Shown piece after piece: positions 52,901 to 60,911 of a stretch of DNA of 64,000 bases; position 1 is the stretch's first letter, and each line of letters opens with the position of its first letter. The notes under the pieces are model-generated. The model had not been told where the DNA came from and ran no database searches. It saw only the letters and a list, made by a program, of their open reading frames with translations. The position numbers and the translations under genes were made by a program. The DNA comes from Microthrixaceae bacterium (GTDB lineage Bacteria; Actinomycetota; Acidimicrobiia; Acidimicrobiales; Microtrichaceae). The DNA is taken from positions 248,001 through 312,000 of the forward strand of contig JAMLGM010000002.1 of NCBI GenBank assembly GCA_023957975.1. The letters are read 5' to 3'.

Positions 52901-52920
52901 GATGGTCACCCCTGACCATC
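52901..52920. repeat. Palindromic element at the 3' end of the integrase gene
   Basis: GATGGTCACCCCTGACCATC has perfect 8-bp arms around CCCC. Its reverse complement recurs (18 of 20) at 54175-54192, directly against the attachment core. It spans the integrase stop codon. Could be a terminator hairpin or a recombinase/excisionase site. Confidence 0.6.
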
Positions 52921-54057
52921 GGCCGACCGTCGCCAGATTCGGTCTTCGACTACTTGGGCGGAGCGGGTGTCGGATTCTTGGATCCAGTGGGCATAGATGT
53001 TGCCCGTGGTCGACATGTTCAGGTGACCGACTCGACCGGAGACGCTACGCAGCGGGATGCCGGCGTCGAGGAGCTGGGTGACCTGGAGGTGGCGGAGCCC
53101 ATGGAGGTGTACCCACGTCGGTAGCTCCAATCGGTCGCGCAGCCGGCCAAACGCTCGGGTGGCGTTCGATGGATGCCACGGCGTGAGACCACCGGTTTCG
53201 GGGGCGAGGACGTACGCGTCGTCGGCCAGCTCGGTGCCGCAGAGTGCGCACGCTTTGGCGTGGCGGGTCCAGTGCTCGTGCAGCCACTCGACGGCGAACT
53301 CCGAGAGCGTGACGGTTCGGTGCTGGTGGTTCTTGGTGTCCTTCTCGTAGACGACGTTCGTCTCGCCGATCGCCGCCTCGATCCGGAGCGTTCTCGCGTC
53401 GAAGTCGACGTGCCGCCACCGCAACGCACACAGCTCACCCCGCCGGGCGCCGGTGTCGGCGGCCAGCGCGATCAGCATCGCCAGCGTCGGGTTCGTCCCG
53501 GCAGCAGCGTCGAGCATCGTGAGCATCACGTCGACCGGGACCGGTTTCGGGTTTGGCCCTGTTTGACGTCGCGGCCGGGCGTCCCGTCCGACGTTGACCG
53601 CCACCCATCCCCACCGCTGCGCCTGGTCAAGGACACGGCACACGAGGATGTGACAGCCACGGACGGTGGAGCGGGAGTACCCGGCCTCTACCAGGGCGCC
53701 GTAGAAGCGGTCGAGGTGCTCGGCGGTGAGATGCGACAAGCGTTTCGATCCGAGGGCGGGGAGGACGTGGTTGTTCGCTGCGGTCCGGTAGTTGCGCACG
53801 GTGGTCGGCTCGAGCCCTTCGAACTCGGCCTGTTGTAGCCCGGCTTCGACAGCGTCGGCGACGGTGCGGGTCCGGACTGACACGCCGCCCCGGCTGGCCT
53901 TTGTAATCAGTTCCGCCAGCGCGAGGTCGGCCTCGCGTGAGGTGCCCTCGAACATGACGGACTTCTGTTGACGGCTGCCGGTCAACGGGTCGCGCCCGGC
54001 GTCGACGCGGAGTTCCCATGTGCCGGGCCGTCGGCCTTTTCGTTTGCTGCCTCGCAT
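52906..54057 (-). CDS. Tyrosine site-specific integrase of the island
   Basis: A 383-residue phage-type integrase. N-terminal AP2-like/arm-binding part with RKGRRPGTWELRVDAGRDPL, SAM-like core-binding domain about 80-165 (TTVRNYRTAANNHVLPALGS), catalytic domain with Arg in ADTGARRGELCALRWRHVD, HLHGLRHLQVTQLL, GRVGHLNMSTT and the nucleophile Tyr in GNIYAHWIQ: R-H-R-H-Y all present. ATG 54057 is taken; the longer frame to 54156 lacks sense. It sits beside the intact tRNA-Thr and its 3'-half attachment core, so it almost certainly catalysed this insertion. A GTCTCAC/GTGAGAC palindrome lies 15 bp before the start. Confidence 0.92.
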   Translation of the reverse strand: MRGSKRKGRRPGTWELRVDAGRDPLTGSRQQKSVMFEGTSREADLALAELITKASRGGVSVRTRTVADAVEAGLQQAEFEGLEPTTVRNYRTAANNHVLPALGSKRLSHLTAEHLDRFYGALVEAGYSRSTVRGCHILVCRVLDQAQRWGWVAVNVGRDARPRRQTGPNPKPVPVDVMLTMLDAAAGTNPTLAMLIALAADTGARRGELCALRWRHVDFDARTLRIEAAIGETNVVYEKDTKNHQHRTVTLSEFAVEWLHEHWTRHAKACALCGTELADDAYVLAPETGGLTPWHPSNATRAFGRLRDRLELPTWVHLHGLRHLQVTQLLDAGIPLRSVSGRVGHLNMSTTGNIYAHWIQESDTRSAQVVEDRIWRRSADGQG

Positions 54058-54071
54058 CCCGCGTCCTCCGT

Positions 54072-54091
54072 GTCTCACCGATCCGTGAGAC
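54072..54091. promoter_or_regulatory. Palindrome before the integrase gene
   Basis: GTCTCAC-CGATCC-GTGAGAC: perfect 7-bp arms, followed by a further GGTGAGA at 54095-54101. The same motif is clustered at 49668-49732, the other end of the unit. Likely integrase/excisionase arm sites or an operator controlling int. Confidence 0.5.
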
Positions 54092-54174
54092 GTCGGTGAG
54101 ATTCCGTGGGACACGGTGACGGGACCGTCTGAACACGAGTCTGACCATGCGGCCAAAACCCCGAGAAATATGGC

Positions 54175-54192
54175 GATGGTCAGGGGTGACCA
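54175..54192. repeat. Inverted copy of the 52901-52920 palindrome next to the attachment core
   Basis: GATGGTCAGGGGTGACCA matches the reverse complement of 52901-52920 over 18 bases and ends exactly where the attachment core begins at 54193. The two copies bracket the integrase gene. Confidence 0.6.
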
Positions 54193-54236
54193 GGAGCCCG
54201 AACTCGGATTCGAACCGAGGACCTGCTGTTTACAAG
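54193..54236 (-). other. Attachment site C within tRNA-Thr
   Basis: The 44-bp core starts at the anticodon loop of the intact tRNA-Thr gene and runs past its 3' end. Identical to site B and one mismatch from site A. Confidence 0.85.
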
Positions 54237-54268
54237 ACAGCTGCTCTGGCCAGCTGAGCTATTCGGGC
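54195..54268 (-). tRNA. tRNA-Thr (anticodon UGU)
   Basis: A complete 74-nt cloverleaf on the minus strand: acceptor GCCCGAA/TTCGGGC, D-arm GCTCAGCTGGCCAGAGC, anticodon arm GCTGT-CTTGTAA-ACAGC with anticodon TGT, variable AGGTC and T-arm CTCGG-TTCGAAT-CCGAG, discriminator T. CCA is not encoded. Serves as the integration target of the island. Confidence 0.95.
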
Positions 54269-54374
54269 TAACGGGTGGCGCCGCGGGTGGGTCGGTGCCG
54301 GGGGGAAGTGTATCCGCGCCCGCAGTTCTTCCCGACTCGGAATCGATCGATCGCCACGGCGTACTCTGGGTCCG

Positions 54375-55181
54375 ATGACGCTCGTAGCGCAGATCTCCGA
54401 CCCGCACATCTGTCGACGTGGCGAACTCCTCTACGGCATCGTCGATTCCGCCACCGCGTTGCGGCGAGCGGTTTCGACGGTCAACGCATTGAACCCCCAG
54501 CCCGACCTGGTCATCGTGAGCGGCGACCTGGCAAACGACGGTGCGGCCGAGTCCTATGACCATCTCATCGAGATTCTCGACGAGCTCCATCGACCATGGC
54601 TGGCCATCCCGGGCAATCACGACGTGCCGGAGGTCGCCGCGGAGGTGCTCGTCAACCACTGCTTCTCCCAGGATGACGGCGGATGGGGGCCATGTAGCGG
54701 TGTGGTCGACCTCGACGGGGTGAGGATCATCGGGCTCAACTCGGTCTGCGAAGGCGAACCCTCAGGTGTGCTCGACCCGCGCGATCTCGAGGCGACCGCC
54801 GTCGCGTTGGCCGGGCGCGGTGACCGCATGGCGGTCGTGGTGGTGCATCATCCGCCGGTCGCGCTCGGTCTTGCGGCGATGGACGCCATGAGGCTCGACG
54901 ATGCCTCGGCAGGGCGCCTCGGCGACCTCGTCGATGACCACGCCGTGGACACGGTGCTCGTCGGTCACGTACACCGTGCCTCGGCGACCGGCTGGCGCGG
55001 CTCGCTGTTGCTGAGTTGCCCGAGCCCCGCCTTTTCGATCGCTATGGATCTCGACCCGGCCACTCCGTTGACGGTGTCCGATGAGCCGGCGGCGATTCTT
55101 GTACATCGCTTTATCGACGGCGTGCACACGGCTCACGTTCATGCGGTGGGCGAGCGCCTGAGCATCGCGGTCAACTACTGA
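54375..55181 (+). CDS. Calcineurin-like metallophosphoesterase (CpdA-type)
   Basis: A 268-residue binuclear metallophosphoesterase of the class III phosphodiesterase group. All metal motifs are present: VAQISDPHIC, VIVSGDLANDG, AIPGNHDVPE, VVVHHPPVALG and LVGHVHRA. Related enzymes hydrolyse 3',5'-cAMP or other phosphodiesters; in this window a Crp-family regulator is also present, so cAMP turnover is plausible. Stands alone 106 bp from tRNA-Thr; the chromosomal neighbour to the right of the island. Confidence 0.9.
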   Translation: MTLVAQISDPHICRRGELLYGIVDSATALRRAVSTVNALNPQPDLVIVSGDLANDGAAESYDHLIEILDELHRPWLAIPGNHDVPEVAAEVLVNHCFSQDDGGWGPCSGVVDLDGVRIIGLNSVCEGEPSGVLDPRDLEATAVALAGRGDRMAVVVVHHPPVALGLAAMDAMRLDDASAGRLGDLVDDHAVDTVLVGHVHRASATGWRGSLLLSCPSPAFSIAMDLDPATPLTVSDEPAAILVHRFIDGVHTAHVHAVGERLSIAVNY

Positions 55182-55278
55182 CTCGACGGTGAGGGCCCCT
55201 CCACCCGTGGACCGCAGGGGAGATTCGCGGGTGCGGGGAGATCGCTCAGAAAGGCTCGGATTCGGTCGATAAGGAGAT

Positions 55279-56838
55279 GTGAGCACAGCGCAGACTTCTG
55301 ATGACGAGTTCGAACGGCTGCGAGTCGTTCGGCAGCTCCAGGCGGTGGGCGGCCCGACCGATCCAACGATGGAACGCCTGACACGCCTTGCCGCGGTCGC
55401 CCTGGGGGTTCCCGTCGTGATCGTCGAGTTGCTCGACTCGGACCGAACGCTGTGTGTGGCGACCGTCGGAACCTCGGTTCGCGAACTTGAACTCGACCGT
55501 TCTCCCTGCGCCGCGTTGGTCCGTTCGGGAGGCGAACAGCTGGTCGTCGAGGCGGCCGAGGCCAGCGTCGCTCAGGGTGCGCAGCGTCCGGGGCTCATCG
55601 ACGCCGCGTTGTCGATCCGTTCGTTCGCCACTCGCCTGTTGCGAATCGACGGTCGCATCGTCGGGGCGGTCACCGTCGCCGCCCCCGACCCCCGCGACTT
55701 CGACACCGACGATCGAATCGCGCTCTGCGATCTCGCCGGGGTTGTCGAGGCGCATTTCGAAACGACGGTGGCGGCTTGGTCTGGCGAACGACAACTCGCC
55801 GCAACGACAGGGCCGAACCACGGGCTGAACCCGGCGCTCGATCCGCATCTCGATGTCGTTGCGCCGGGCGAACCCGTTCGCGAACCGGTCGCAGCGGCGG
55901 AATCGGTGGTCGCGAGCGCGGTCGAGGCGAGTGCGCTCGAAGCGCTGGTGCGTCGACAGGCCGTGATGACCCAACACAGCGCGGACGTGGTCATCGTCAT
56001 CGCTCCCGACGGCAAGGTTGCCTCGCAGAGCCCGTCGCTGGGCCGAATGCTCGGGCATCCCGAGCCGTTCACGGCTCCGGGTGGGGCGTTGAGCATCGTG
56101 CACGCGCAGGACCGGGAGTTCGCCCGAGCCCAAATCCGCGATGTCGTCGACCGCAACGCGATCGGCGATCCGTTCGTGGTGCGAGTGCTCGCGGGCAACG
56201 GCACGATTCGCCGCATGGAATGTGTCGCTGCCAGCTACGCGAACGACCCGGCCGTCGGTGGAACGGTGCTCACGATGCACGACATCACCGATCGCTACCA
56301 ACTCTCGCAACTGGTGAGCTTTCAGGCGACCCACGACGCGCTCACCGAGTTGCCGAACCGCCACCTGCTGGCGGAACGGGTGACCCCGGCCATCGCACGC
56401 TTTCGGCGAACCGGGTCGCAGATCGCGGTGATCAGCTTTGAAATCGTAGGGTTCCAACAGCTCGCCGATCAGCTGGGACGCGATGCGGGCGACCAGCTGT
56501 TGCGCTGCTGCGCGAAGGTGCTTCACCGCTCGATTCGCGCGGGTGACTGTGCGTCGCGGCTCGGCGGCGCCGAGTTCGCTGTCCTCCTGGATCCGGTTGC
56601 CCACAGCGACGTCGTGGTCGAGGTCGCTGATCGGATTGCCGCGGCCATGTGCGGGCCGCACTCGTTGAGCACCGGGATCTCGACCTGTGAGGTCACGGTG
56701 GGAATCGCGACGGGACAGCCCGACGACGACGCCGAACGCATCATTTCCCGAGCCGCGCGGGGTCGCAGCCGGCGATCGACCGCGAAGCCGCTCGTGGAGA
56801 TCGCCGACGAACCGGCCTCCGGATCAGACGGTCTGTGA
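55279..56838 (+). CDS. GAF-PAS-GGDEF protein with degenerate GGDEF site
   Basis: A 519-residue cytosolic sensor. GAF domain about 25-160 (LTRLAAVALGVPVVIVELLD, FATRLLRIDGRIVGAVTVAA), PAS about 225-345 (ADVVIVIAPDGKVASQSPSL) and GGDEF-like domain about 350-505 (THDALTELPNRHLLAERVTP). The signature near residue 428 reads RLGGAEFAVLL, with A for the catalytic acid, and the upstream metal-binding segment reads ISFEIVGFQQL without the usual D-x-D, so cyclic-di-GMP synthesis is unlikely. It may act as a c-di-GMP/GTP sensor or scaffold. GTG start behind AAGGAG. Its last 15 bases overlap a convergent gene. Confidence 0.82.
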   Translation: MSTAQTSDDEFERLRVVRQLQAVGGPTDPTMERLTRLAAVALGVPVVIVELLDSDRTLCVATVGTSVRELELDRSPCAALVRSGGEQLVVEAAEASVAQGAQRPGLIDAALSIRSFATRLLRIDGRIVGAVTVAAPDPRDFDTDDRIALCDLAGVVEAHFETTVAAWSGERQLAATTGPNHGLNPALDPHLDVVAPGEPVREPVAAAESVVASAVEASALEALVRRQAVMTQHSADVVIVIAPDGKVASQSPSLGRMLGHPEPFTAPGGALSIVHAQDREFARAQIRDVVDRNAIGDPFVVRVLAGNGTIRRMECVAASYANDPAVGGTVLTMHDITDRYQLSQLVSFQATHDALTELPNRHLLAERVTPAIARFRRTGSQIAVISFEIVGFQQLADQLGRDAGDQLLRCCAKVLHRSIRAGDCASRLGGAEFAVLLDPVAHSDVVVEVADRIAAAMCGPHSLSTGISTCEVTVGIATGQPDDDAERIISRAARGRSRRSTAKPLVEIADEPASGSDGL

Positions 56839-57189
56839 CTGTCGATTCGAGTGGGTCAGCGAGGCGAGCAACCGCTCCGTCGACGCTTGCGGCCAGATGA
56901 TCTGGCAGTAGATCGAGCGGTTGACGCTGAGCTCGAGACGTTGGTACCCGGCGAGGGACTCAGAATCCATACCGTCGGTGAGCTCGTCGAGACCGGTGAT
57001 GTCCTCGAAATCGACGCGTCGGGTCTCGACCGATCCGTTCTGCTGGCGCGCGATGACCAACGCTCCTGTTCCGCCGAGATTGTCCATGACATCGACGAGG
57101 GTGAACCTGGCATTGGTCCACTCGGGTTCTCCGTAATAACAGACGAGCCCGTCTCGAGGCCCGCCGGCGGTGTCTGCATTAAATGACAT
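56824..57189 (-). CDS. Hypothetical protein
   Basis: A 121-residue protein from ATG 57189: MSFNADTAGGPRDGLVCYYG, then VDVMDNLGGTGALVIARQQN and ELSVNRSIYCQIIWPQAS. No domain recognised and no leader peptide. The open frame continues upstream to 57309 but would cross the start region of the next gene. Convergent overlap of 15 bp with the GGDEF-like gene. Confidence 0.5.
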   Translation of the reverse strand: MSFNADTAGGPRDGLVCYYGEPEWTNARFTLVDVMDNLGGTGALVIARQQNGSVETRRVDFEDITGLDELTDGMDSESLAGYQRLELSVNRSIYCQIIWPQASTERLLASLTHSNRQSQTV

Positions 57190-57290
57190 GGGAGACACCC
57201 TAATTGTCTCCACTGACAGTGAAGCCAAACCGGAGCGCAACGACCCGGAATGTCGCCATCGCTCGGTCGCGGCTGTGTCAGGCTGCAACC

Positions 57291-57725
57291 ATGTCGTCCG
57301 ACGCCGCAACCCTCGACCTGACCGACTTCGACGCGATGGGAATCGCCGCCGACATCATCGTCGCGGTCCGCGCCCACGCACTCCAACACGAGGTCAGCAC
57401 CACCGCAGAAGTGTCCGCTCCGCAGGGCTGGCACCGCGTCGTGGTCAACTGCAGCCCGACTGGTAACGTGAATCTGCGGGTGCGCTTTGTCGATCTGACC
57501 ACCTCGCGGGCCAACAACGTGACCAAGGCGCTGGTCGCCCGCGACTGGCTGATCGACGAAGACTGCGACGGCGCGAGCACCCGGTTCCTGCCGGGTGCCG
57601 AGGCGGCGTCGATCGCCTTCGAGGTTCTGGCGGTGTTGTCGCTGGCGGGGGCCCCTGGCGACCGACGCACGGTCACTGCGATCGACAGCGCGGGAGCGGA
57701 GATCGCGCTGGGGCCGACGAACTGA
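57291..57725 (+). CDS. Hypothetical cytosolic protein
   Basis: A 144-residue protein from ATG 57291 with an alternating alpha/beta layout: IAADIIVAVRAHALQHEVST, GWHRVVVNCSPTGNVNLRVR, VTKALVARDWLIDEDCDGAS. No signal, membrane segment or known family. Divergent from the preceding minus-strand gene and 79 bp before the LytR_C gene. Confidence 0.55.
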   Translation: MSSDAATLDLTDFDAMGIAADIIVAVRAHALQHEVSTTAEVSAPQGWHRVVVNCSPTGNVNLRVRFVDLTTSRANNVTKALVARDWLIDEDCDGASTRFLPGAEAASIAFEVLAVLSLAGAPGDRRTVTAIDSAGAEIALGPTN

Positions 57726-57804
57726 CCCGGTCGACGGGGCCGCGGCGGCTAGGGTTTGACGCAGTTGACCGTTGCGTCCGACGCCGATTCCCCGAGGAGT
57801 ACGA

Positions 57805-58362
57805 ATGGCGACTCAGCAGCGACGCCGCCCGGCACGTGCGCACCAGACTCCACAGAATTCCACGCAGCTGGGGGTGATCCTCGTCGTCGTCGCAGTGGTG
57901 GTGGCCTTGCTGTTGTTCACCGTGGGCGGTGGTTCGGATTCCTCCGATGACGATCTCACGGCGGCGGACCAGGTGCAGCAGGGCGCGACGACCACGAGCA
58001 CGCCGGAGGTCGAAACCGTGACGACCACCCCGCCGGCAGCACTCAAGTTGGTCGTGGCCAACGGTTCGAGTGTGAAGGGTCGAGCCGGAGCGACGGCGGA
58101 GCGCTTCAACGGTTTGGGATATGCGGCGTCAGCGGTCGACGGGACCTCGACGGCGACCACGGTGATCTATTACGTCGAAGGCATGGAGGCCGACGGGGTT
58201 GCCGTCGCTGGTGTGATGGGGTTCGGCCCCGACCGCACGGCGCTGATGCCCGCCGCCCAACCCCTTCAGACCCCGGACCCCGCAGCACAGGTGATCGTGT
58301 TGATCGGCCCCGACTTCGATCCGGGCACCGCCGCATGGGGCGCGGCGACCGCGACGAACTGA
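57805..58362 (+). CDS. Membrane-anchored LytR C-terminal domain protein
   Basis: A 185-residue protein: basic N-terminus (TQQRRRPARAHQ), one transmembrane helix about 24-42 (LGVILVVVAVVVALLLF), a Thr/Pro-rich linker, and an extracellular LytR_C domain (ALKLVVANGSSVKGRAGATA, RFNGLGYAASAVDGTSTATT, VIVLIGPDF). These stand-alone domains accompany LCP wall-polymer transferases in actinobacteria and are thought to bind cell-wall glycopolymer or peptidoglycan. ATG follows GAGGAG. Confidence 0.82.
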   Translation: MATQQRRRPARAHQTPQNSTQLGVILVVVAVVVALLLFTVGGGSDSSDDDLTAADQVQQGATTTSTPEVETVTTTPPAALKLVVANGSSVKGRAGATAERFNGLGYAASAVDGTSTATTVIYYVEGMEADGVAVAGVMGFGPDRTALMPAAQPLQTPDPAAQVIVLIGPDFDPGTAAWGAATATN

Positions 58363-58406
58363 TCGTCGGCGACGCGGGCTGAGTCGACCGGTAGCCGTTC
58401 GACCTC

Positions 58407-59423
58407 ATGCGAGTCGTCATCGCCCCCGACAAGTTCCGCTCGACAGCGACCGCAGCGCAGGTTGCGGCGTCGATCGAGGCGGCCGTGGTCGCCTGCGGTC
58501 ACGAGGCGGTGCTCAAGCCGTTGGCCGACGGTGGTGAAGGCACCCTCGACGCGCTCGGCGGGTCGAACCGGGTGACGGTGGTGTCGGGGCCGCTCGGAGA
58601 CGATGTCGCGGCACGGTGGCGCCTCGACGGTCGCACCGCCTGGATCGAGATGGCCCAGGCGGCCGGATTGGCGCTCGTCGGTGGGGCCGACCGAAACGAT
58701 GCGGTCGCCGCGTCGAGCGTCGGGGTCGGAGAGCTCATCACCGCCGCGCTCGAGGCGGGAGCGACACGCATCGTGGTGTGTGTCGGCGGGTCGGCGACGA
58801 CCGACGGCGGCTTCGGAGCGGTCCGCGAACTGCTGGTCGGTCGGCTCAGCGGGGTCGAGCTCACCGTCGCGTGTGACGTGCGGACCACCTTCGTCGACGC
58901 GGCGAGGCGGTTCGCTCCACAAAAGGGCGCGAGCGCGGCCGAGGTACGGCTGCTCGAACGGCGCCTGGAACGCCTCGCCGGCCTCTACGCCGACGAGTAT
59001 GGCGTCGATGTTCGAGACATGGTCGGCAGCGGGGCGGCCGGCGGGCTGGCGGGCGGCCTGGCGGCGGTGGGGGCGACGCTCGTGAGCGGATTCGAGGTGG
59101 TCGCCGAGGAGGTCGCGTTGGACGAGGCGCTGGTCGGCGCCGACCTGATCGTGACCGGCGAAGGGTTCGTGGACGAGGGCTCGTTCGATGGCAAGGTCGT
59201 CGGTGGCGTCCTGCAGTGGGCCGCCCAGGCCGGGGTCCCGGTGTTGATCGTCGCCGGGGAGGTGTTCGACGACGCGCTCGTCCGTGCCCGCGCCATCACC
59301 CCCGATGTCGAGGTCATCGACCTCGTGGAGACCGTGGGGCGCCAGCGCGCGATGACCGAGACCGGCGCGGCGATCACCGACGCCGTCATCGACTGGCTCG
59401 GTGGATCTACGATGCCGCGATGA
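58407..59423 (+). CDS. Glycerate kinase (type I, GlxK/GarK family)
   Basis: Phosphorylates D-glycerate to 2- or 3-phosphoglycerate. A 338-residue protein: VVIAPDKFRSTATAAQVAAS, KPLADGGEGTLDAL, ARWRLDGRTAWIEMAQAAGL, VCVGGSATTDGGFGAVRELL, GSGAAGGLAGGLAAVGATL and LIVTGEGFVDEGSFDGKVVG, all hallmarks of the family. Stop overlaps the amidase start by 4 bp. Given gpgS about 4 kb away, 3-phosphoglycerate might feed glucosylglycerate synthesis, but this is only a suggestion. Confidence 0.92.
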   Translation: MRVVIAPDKFRSTATAAQVAASIEAAVVACGHEAVLKPLADGGEGTLDALGGSNRVTVVSGPLGDDVAARWRLDGRTAWIEMAQAAGLALVGGADRNDAVAASSVGVGELITAALEAGATRIVVCVGGSATTDGGFGAVRELLVGRLSGVELTVACDVRTTFVDAARRFAPQKGASAAEVRLLERRLERLAGLYADEYGVDVRDMVGSGAAGGLAGGLAAVGATLVSGFEVVAEEVALDEALVGADLIVTGEGFVDEGSFDGKVVGGVLQWAAQAGVPVLIVAGEVFDDALVRARAITPDVEVIDLVETVGRQRAMTETGAAITDAVIDWLGGSTMPR

Positions 59424-60871
59424 ACCCGTTTGCCGCGCTCGATGCCACCGACCAGGCCCGTCTCGTGAAACGCCGCGAGGTGTCGCCGACGGAGCTGGTC
59501 ACCGCTGCGATCGAGGCGGTCGAAGCGGTGAATCCGACGTTGAACGCGGTGATCCATGAGCGGTTCGAACGTGCCCTGGGCGAGGCGGCGAACATGTCGC
59601 GGACGGCTCCGTTTGCGGGGGTTCCGATCGTCTTGAAGGACCTCGACGGCACGTTGGCCGACGAGCCGTATCACGCCGGCACCAAGCACCTGCGGCTTCA
59701 CGGCTATCGGGCCAACGCGACGAGCGAACTGTTCGCACGGCTGCAGGCGGCGGGGTTCATCGTCATCGCCAAGACCAACACTCCGGAGTTCGGCCTGGTT
59801 CCGACGACCGAGCCAGAGTCCTACGGCCCGACACGGAACCCGTGGAATCGTTCGCACTCGACCGGGGGGTCCTCGGGCGGGTCGGCGGCGGCCGTGGCCT
59901 CGGGAATGGTGGCGGTGGGCCACGCCGGCGATGGCGGCGGCTCGATTCGAATTCCGGCGAGCGAATGCGGCCTCGTCGGACTCAAACCGACGCGTGGTCG
60001 CATCCCCCTCGGTCCGGTCGAAACCGAGGCCTGGGGAGGTCTGGTCGCCCGATTGGTGCTCACCCGTTCGGTGCGCGACACCGCAGCGATCCTCGATGCC
60101 GTCAGCGCCCCGCGCCTCGGCGAGGTCTACGGAGCCCCGCAGCCCGAGCGGCCCTATGTGGCCGAGTTGAACGTCGCCCACCGCCAGCTTCGAATCGGCT
60201 ACACGACCCAGAGCGCCGACGGAACCCCCACCGACCCCGAGGTCGCGGCCTCGATCGAGCGCACCGCCCAGGTGTTGGCATCGTTGGGCCACCATGTCAC
60301 CGAGGCGGCGCCGCGCCAGATCGGCGACGAAGCGTTCTTCGCCGAGCTGTCGGGGCACTTCCTCGGGTTGTTTCCGGTCTGGACGGCGCAGTCGGTGGAC
60401 GAGCTGGAATCCCTCACCGGCGTGGCCGCCACCCCCGAAACGGTCGAACCGGCGACGTGGGCGTTGGCCGAGGCGGGGCGTGCGATCAGCGGGGTCGACT
60501 TCGCCAACTCGATGCATCGACTTCGCCAGCGCTGCGGTGAGATCGAACAGTGGTGGGCCGAGGGGTTCGACCTGTTGTTGACCGCGACGATTCCCGAGTT
60601 GCCTCCGACCCTCGGACAGTTCGGCGCGACCGAGGACAACCCGTTGAACGGGATCTTCCGGGCGACCCCGATCGTGGCGAACACGATGCCGTTCAACATG
60701 ACCGGCCAACCGGCGATGTCGGTGCCGGCGACGCCGTCGAGCAGCGGGTTGCCGATCGGTGCGCAACTCATCGCTGCGTTCGGGCGCGACGATCTGGCCG
60801 TGCGCGTCGCCGCTGAACTCGAGGTCGCACAGCCCTGGGCGGATCGGCGTCCCGAGGTGTGGGCCGGCTGA
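59420..60871 (+). CDS. Amidase signature family enzyme
   Basis: A 483-residue amidase with the Ser-cisSer-Lys triad: Lys in GVPIVLKDLDG, cis-Ser in HSTGGSSGGSAAAVASGMVA and nucleophile Ser in GDGGGSIRIPASECGLVGLK. It continues with LKPTRGRIPLGP and a C-terminal FNMTGQPAMSVPATPSSSGL. Homologues hydrolyse aliphatic or aryl amides, lactams or 6-aminohexanoate cyclic dimer; the substrate cannot be named. Start ATG 59420 overlaps the glycerate kinase stop (ATGA). A 19-bp tandem repeat covers its last codons. Confidence 0.9.
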   Translation: MNPFAALDATDQARLVKRREVSPTELVTAAIEAVEAVNPTLNAVIHERFERALGEAANMSRTAPFAGVPIVLKDLDGTLADEPYHAGTKHLRLHGYRANATSELFARLQAAGFIVIAKTNTPEFGLVPTTEPESYGPTRNPWNRSHSTGGSSGGSAAAVASGMVAVGHAGDGGGSIRIPASECGLVGLKPTRGRIPLGPVETEAWGGLVARLVLTRSVRDTAAILDAVSAPRLGEVYGAPQPERPYVAELNVAHRQLRIGYTTQSADGTPTDPEVAASIERTAQVLASLGHHVTEAAPRQIGDEAFFAELSGHFLGLFPVWTAQSVDELESLTGVAATPETVEPATWALAEAGRAISGVDFANSMHRLRQRCGEIEQWWAEGFDLLLTATIPELPPTLGQFGATEDNPLNGIFRATPIVANTMPFNMTGQPAMSVPATPSSSGLPIGAQLIAAFGRDDLAVRVAAELEVAQPWADRRPEVWAG

Positions 60872-60910
60872 GCACGTGTCGGCCGGTTGAGCACGTGTCG
60901 GCCGGCTGAG
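60863..60910. repeat. 19-bp tandem repeat at the amidase/RNase convergence
   Basis: GCCGGCTGAGCACGTGTCG at 60863-60881, a one-base variant at 60882-60900, and a partial third unit to 60910. The first unit contains the amidase stop codon. It fills the gap between two convergent genes; CACGTG in each full unit is palindromic. Confidence 0.7.
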
Positions 60911-60911
60911 C

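Larger units (their letters stand above)
47667..54236. mobile_element. Composite integrated island at tRNA-Thr with three attachment sites
   Basis: The 3' half of the tRNA-Thr gene occurs three times: 47667-47710, 49562-49605 and 54193-54236 (the last within the intact tRNA). The flanks are chromosomal genes (amidase on the left, tRNA 5' half and phosphoesterase on the right). A tyrosine integrase lies beside the intact tRNA. The middle site divides the island into a 1.9-kb left unit without an integrase and a 4.6-kb right unit, the arrangement expected of tandem accretion of an element and a passenger mobilised in cis. Confidence 0.8.
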
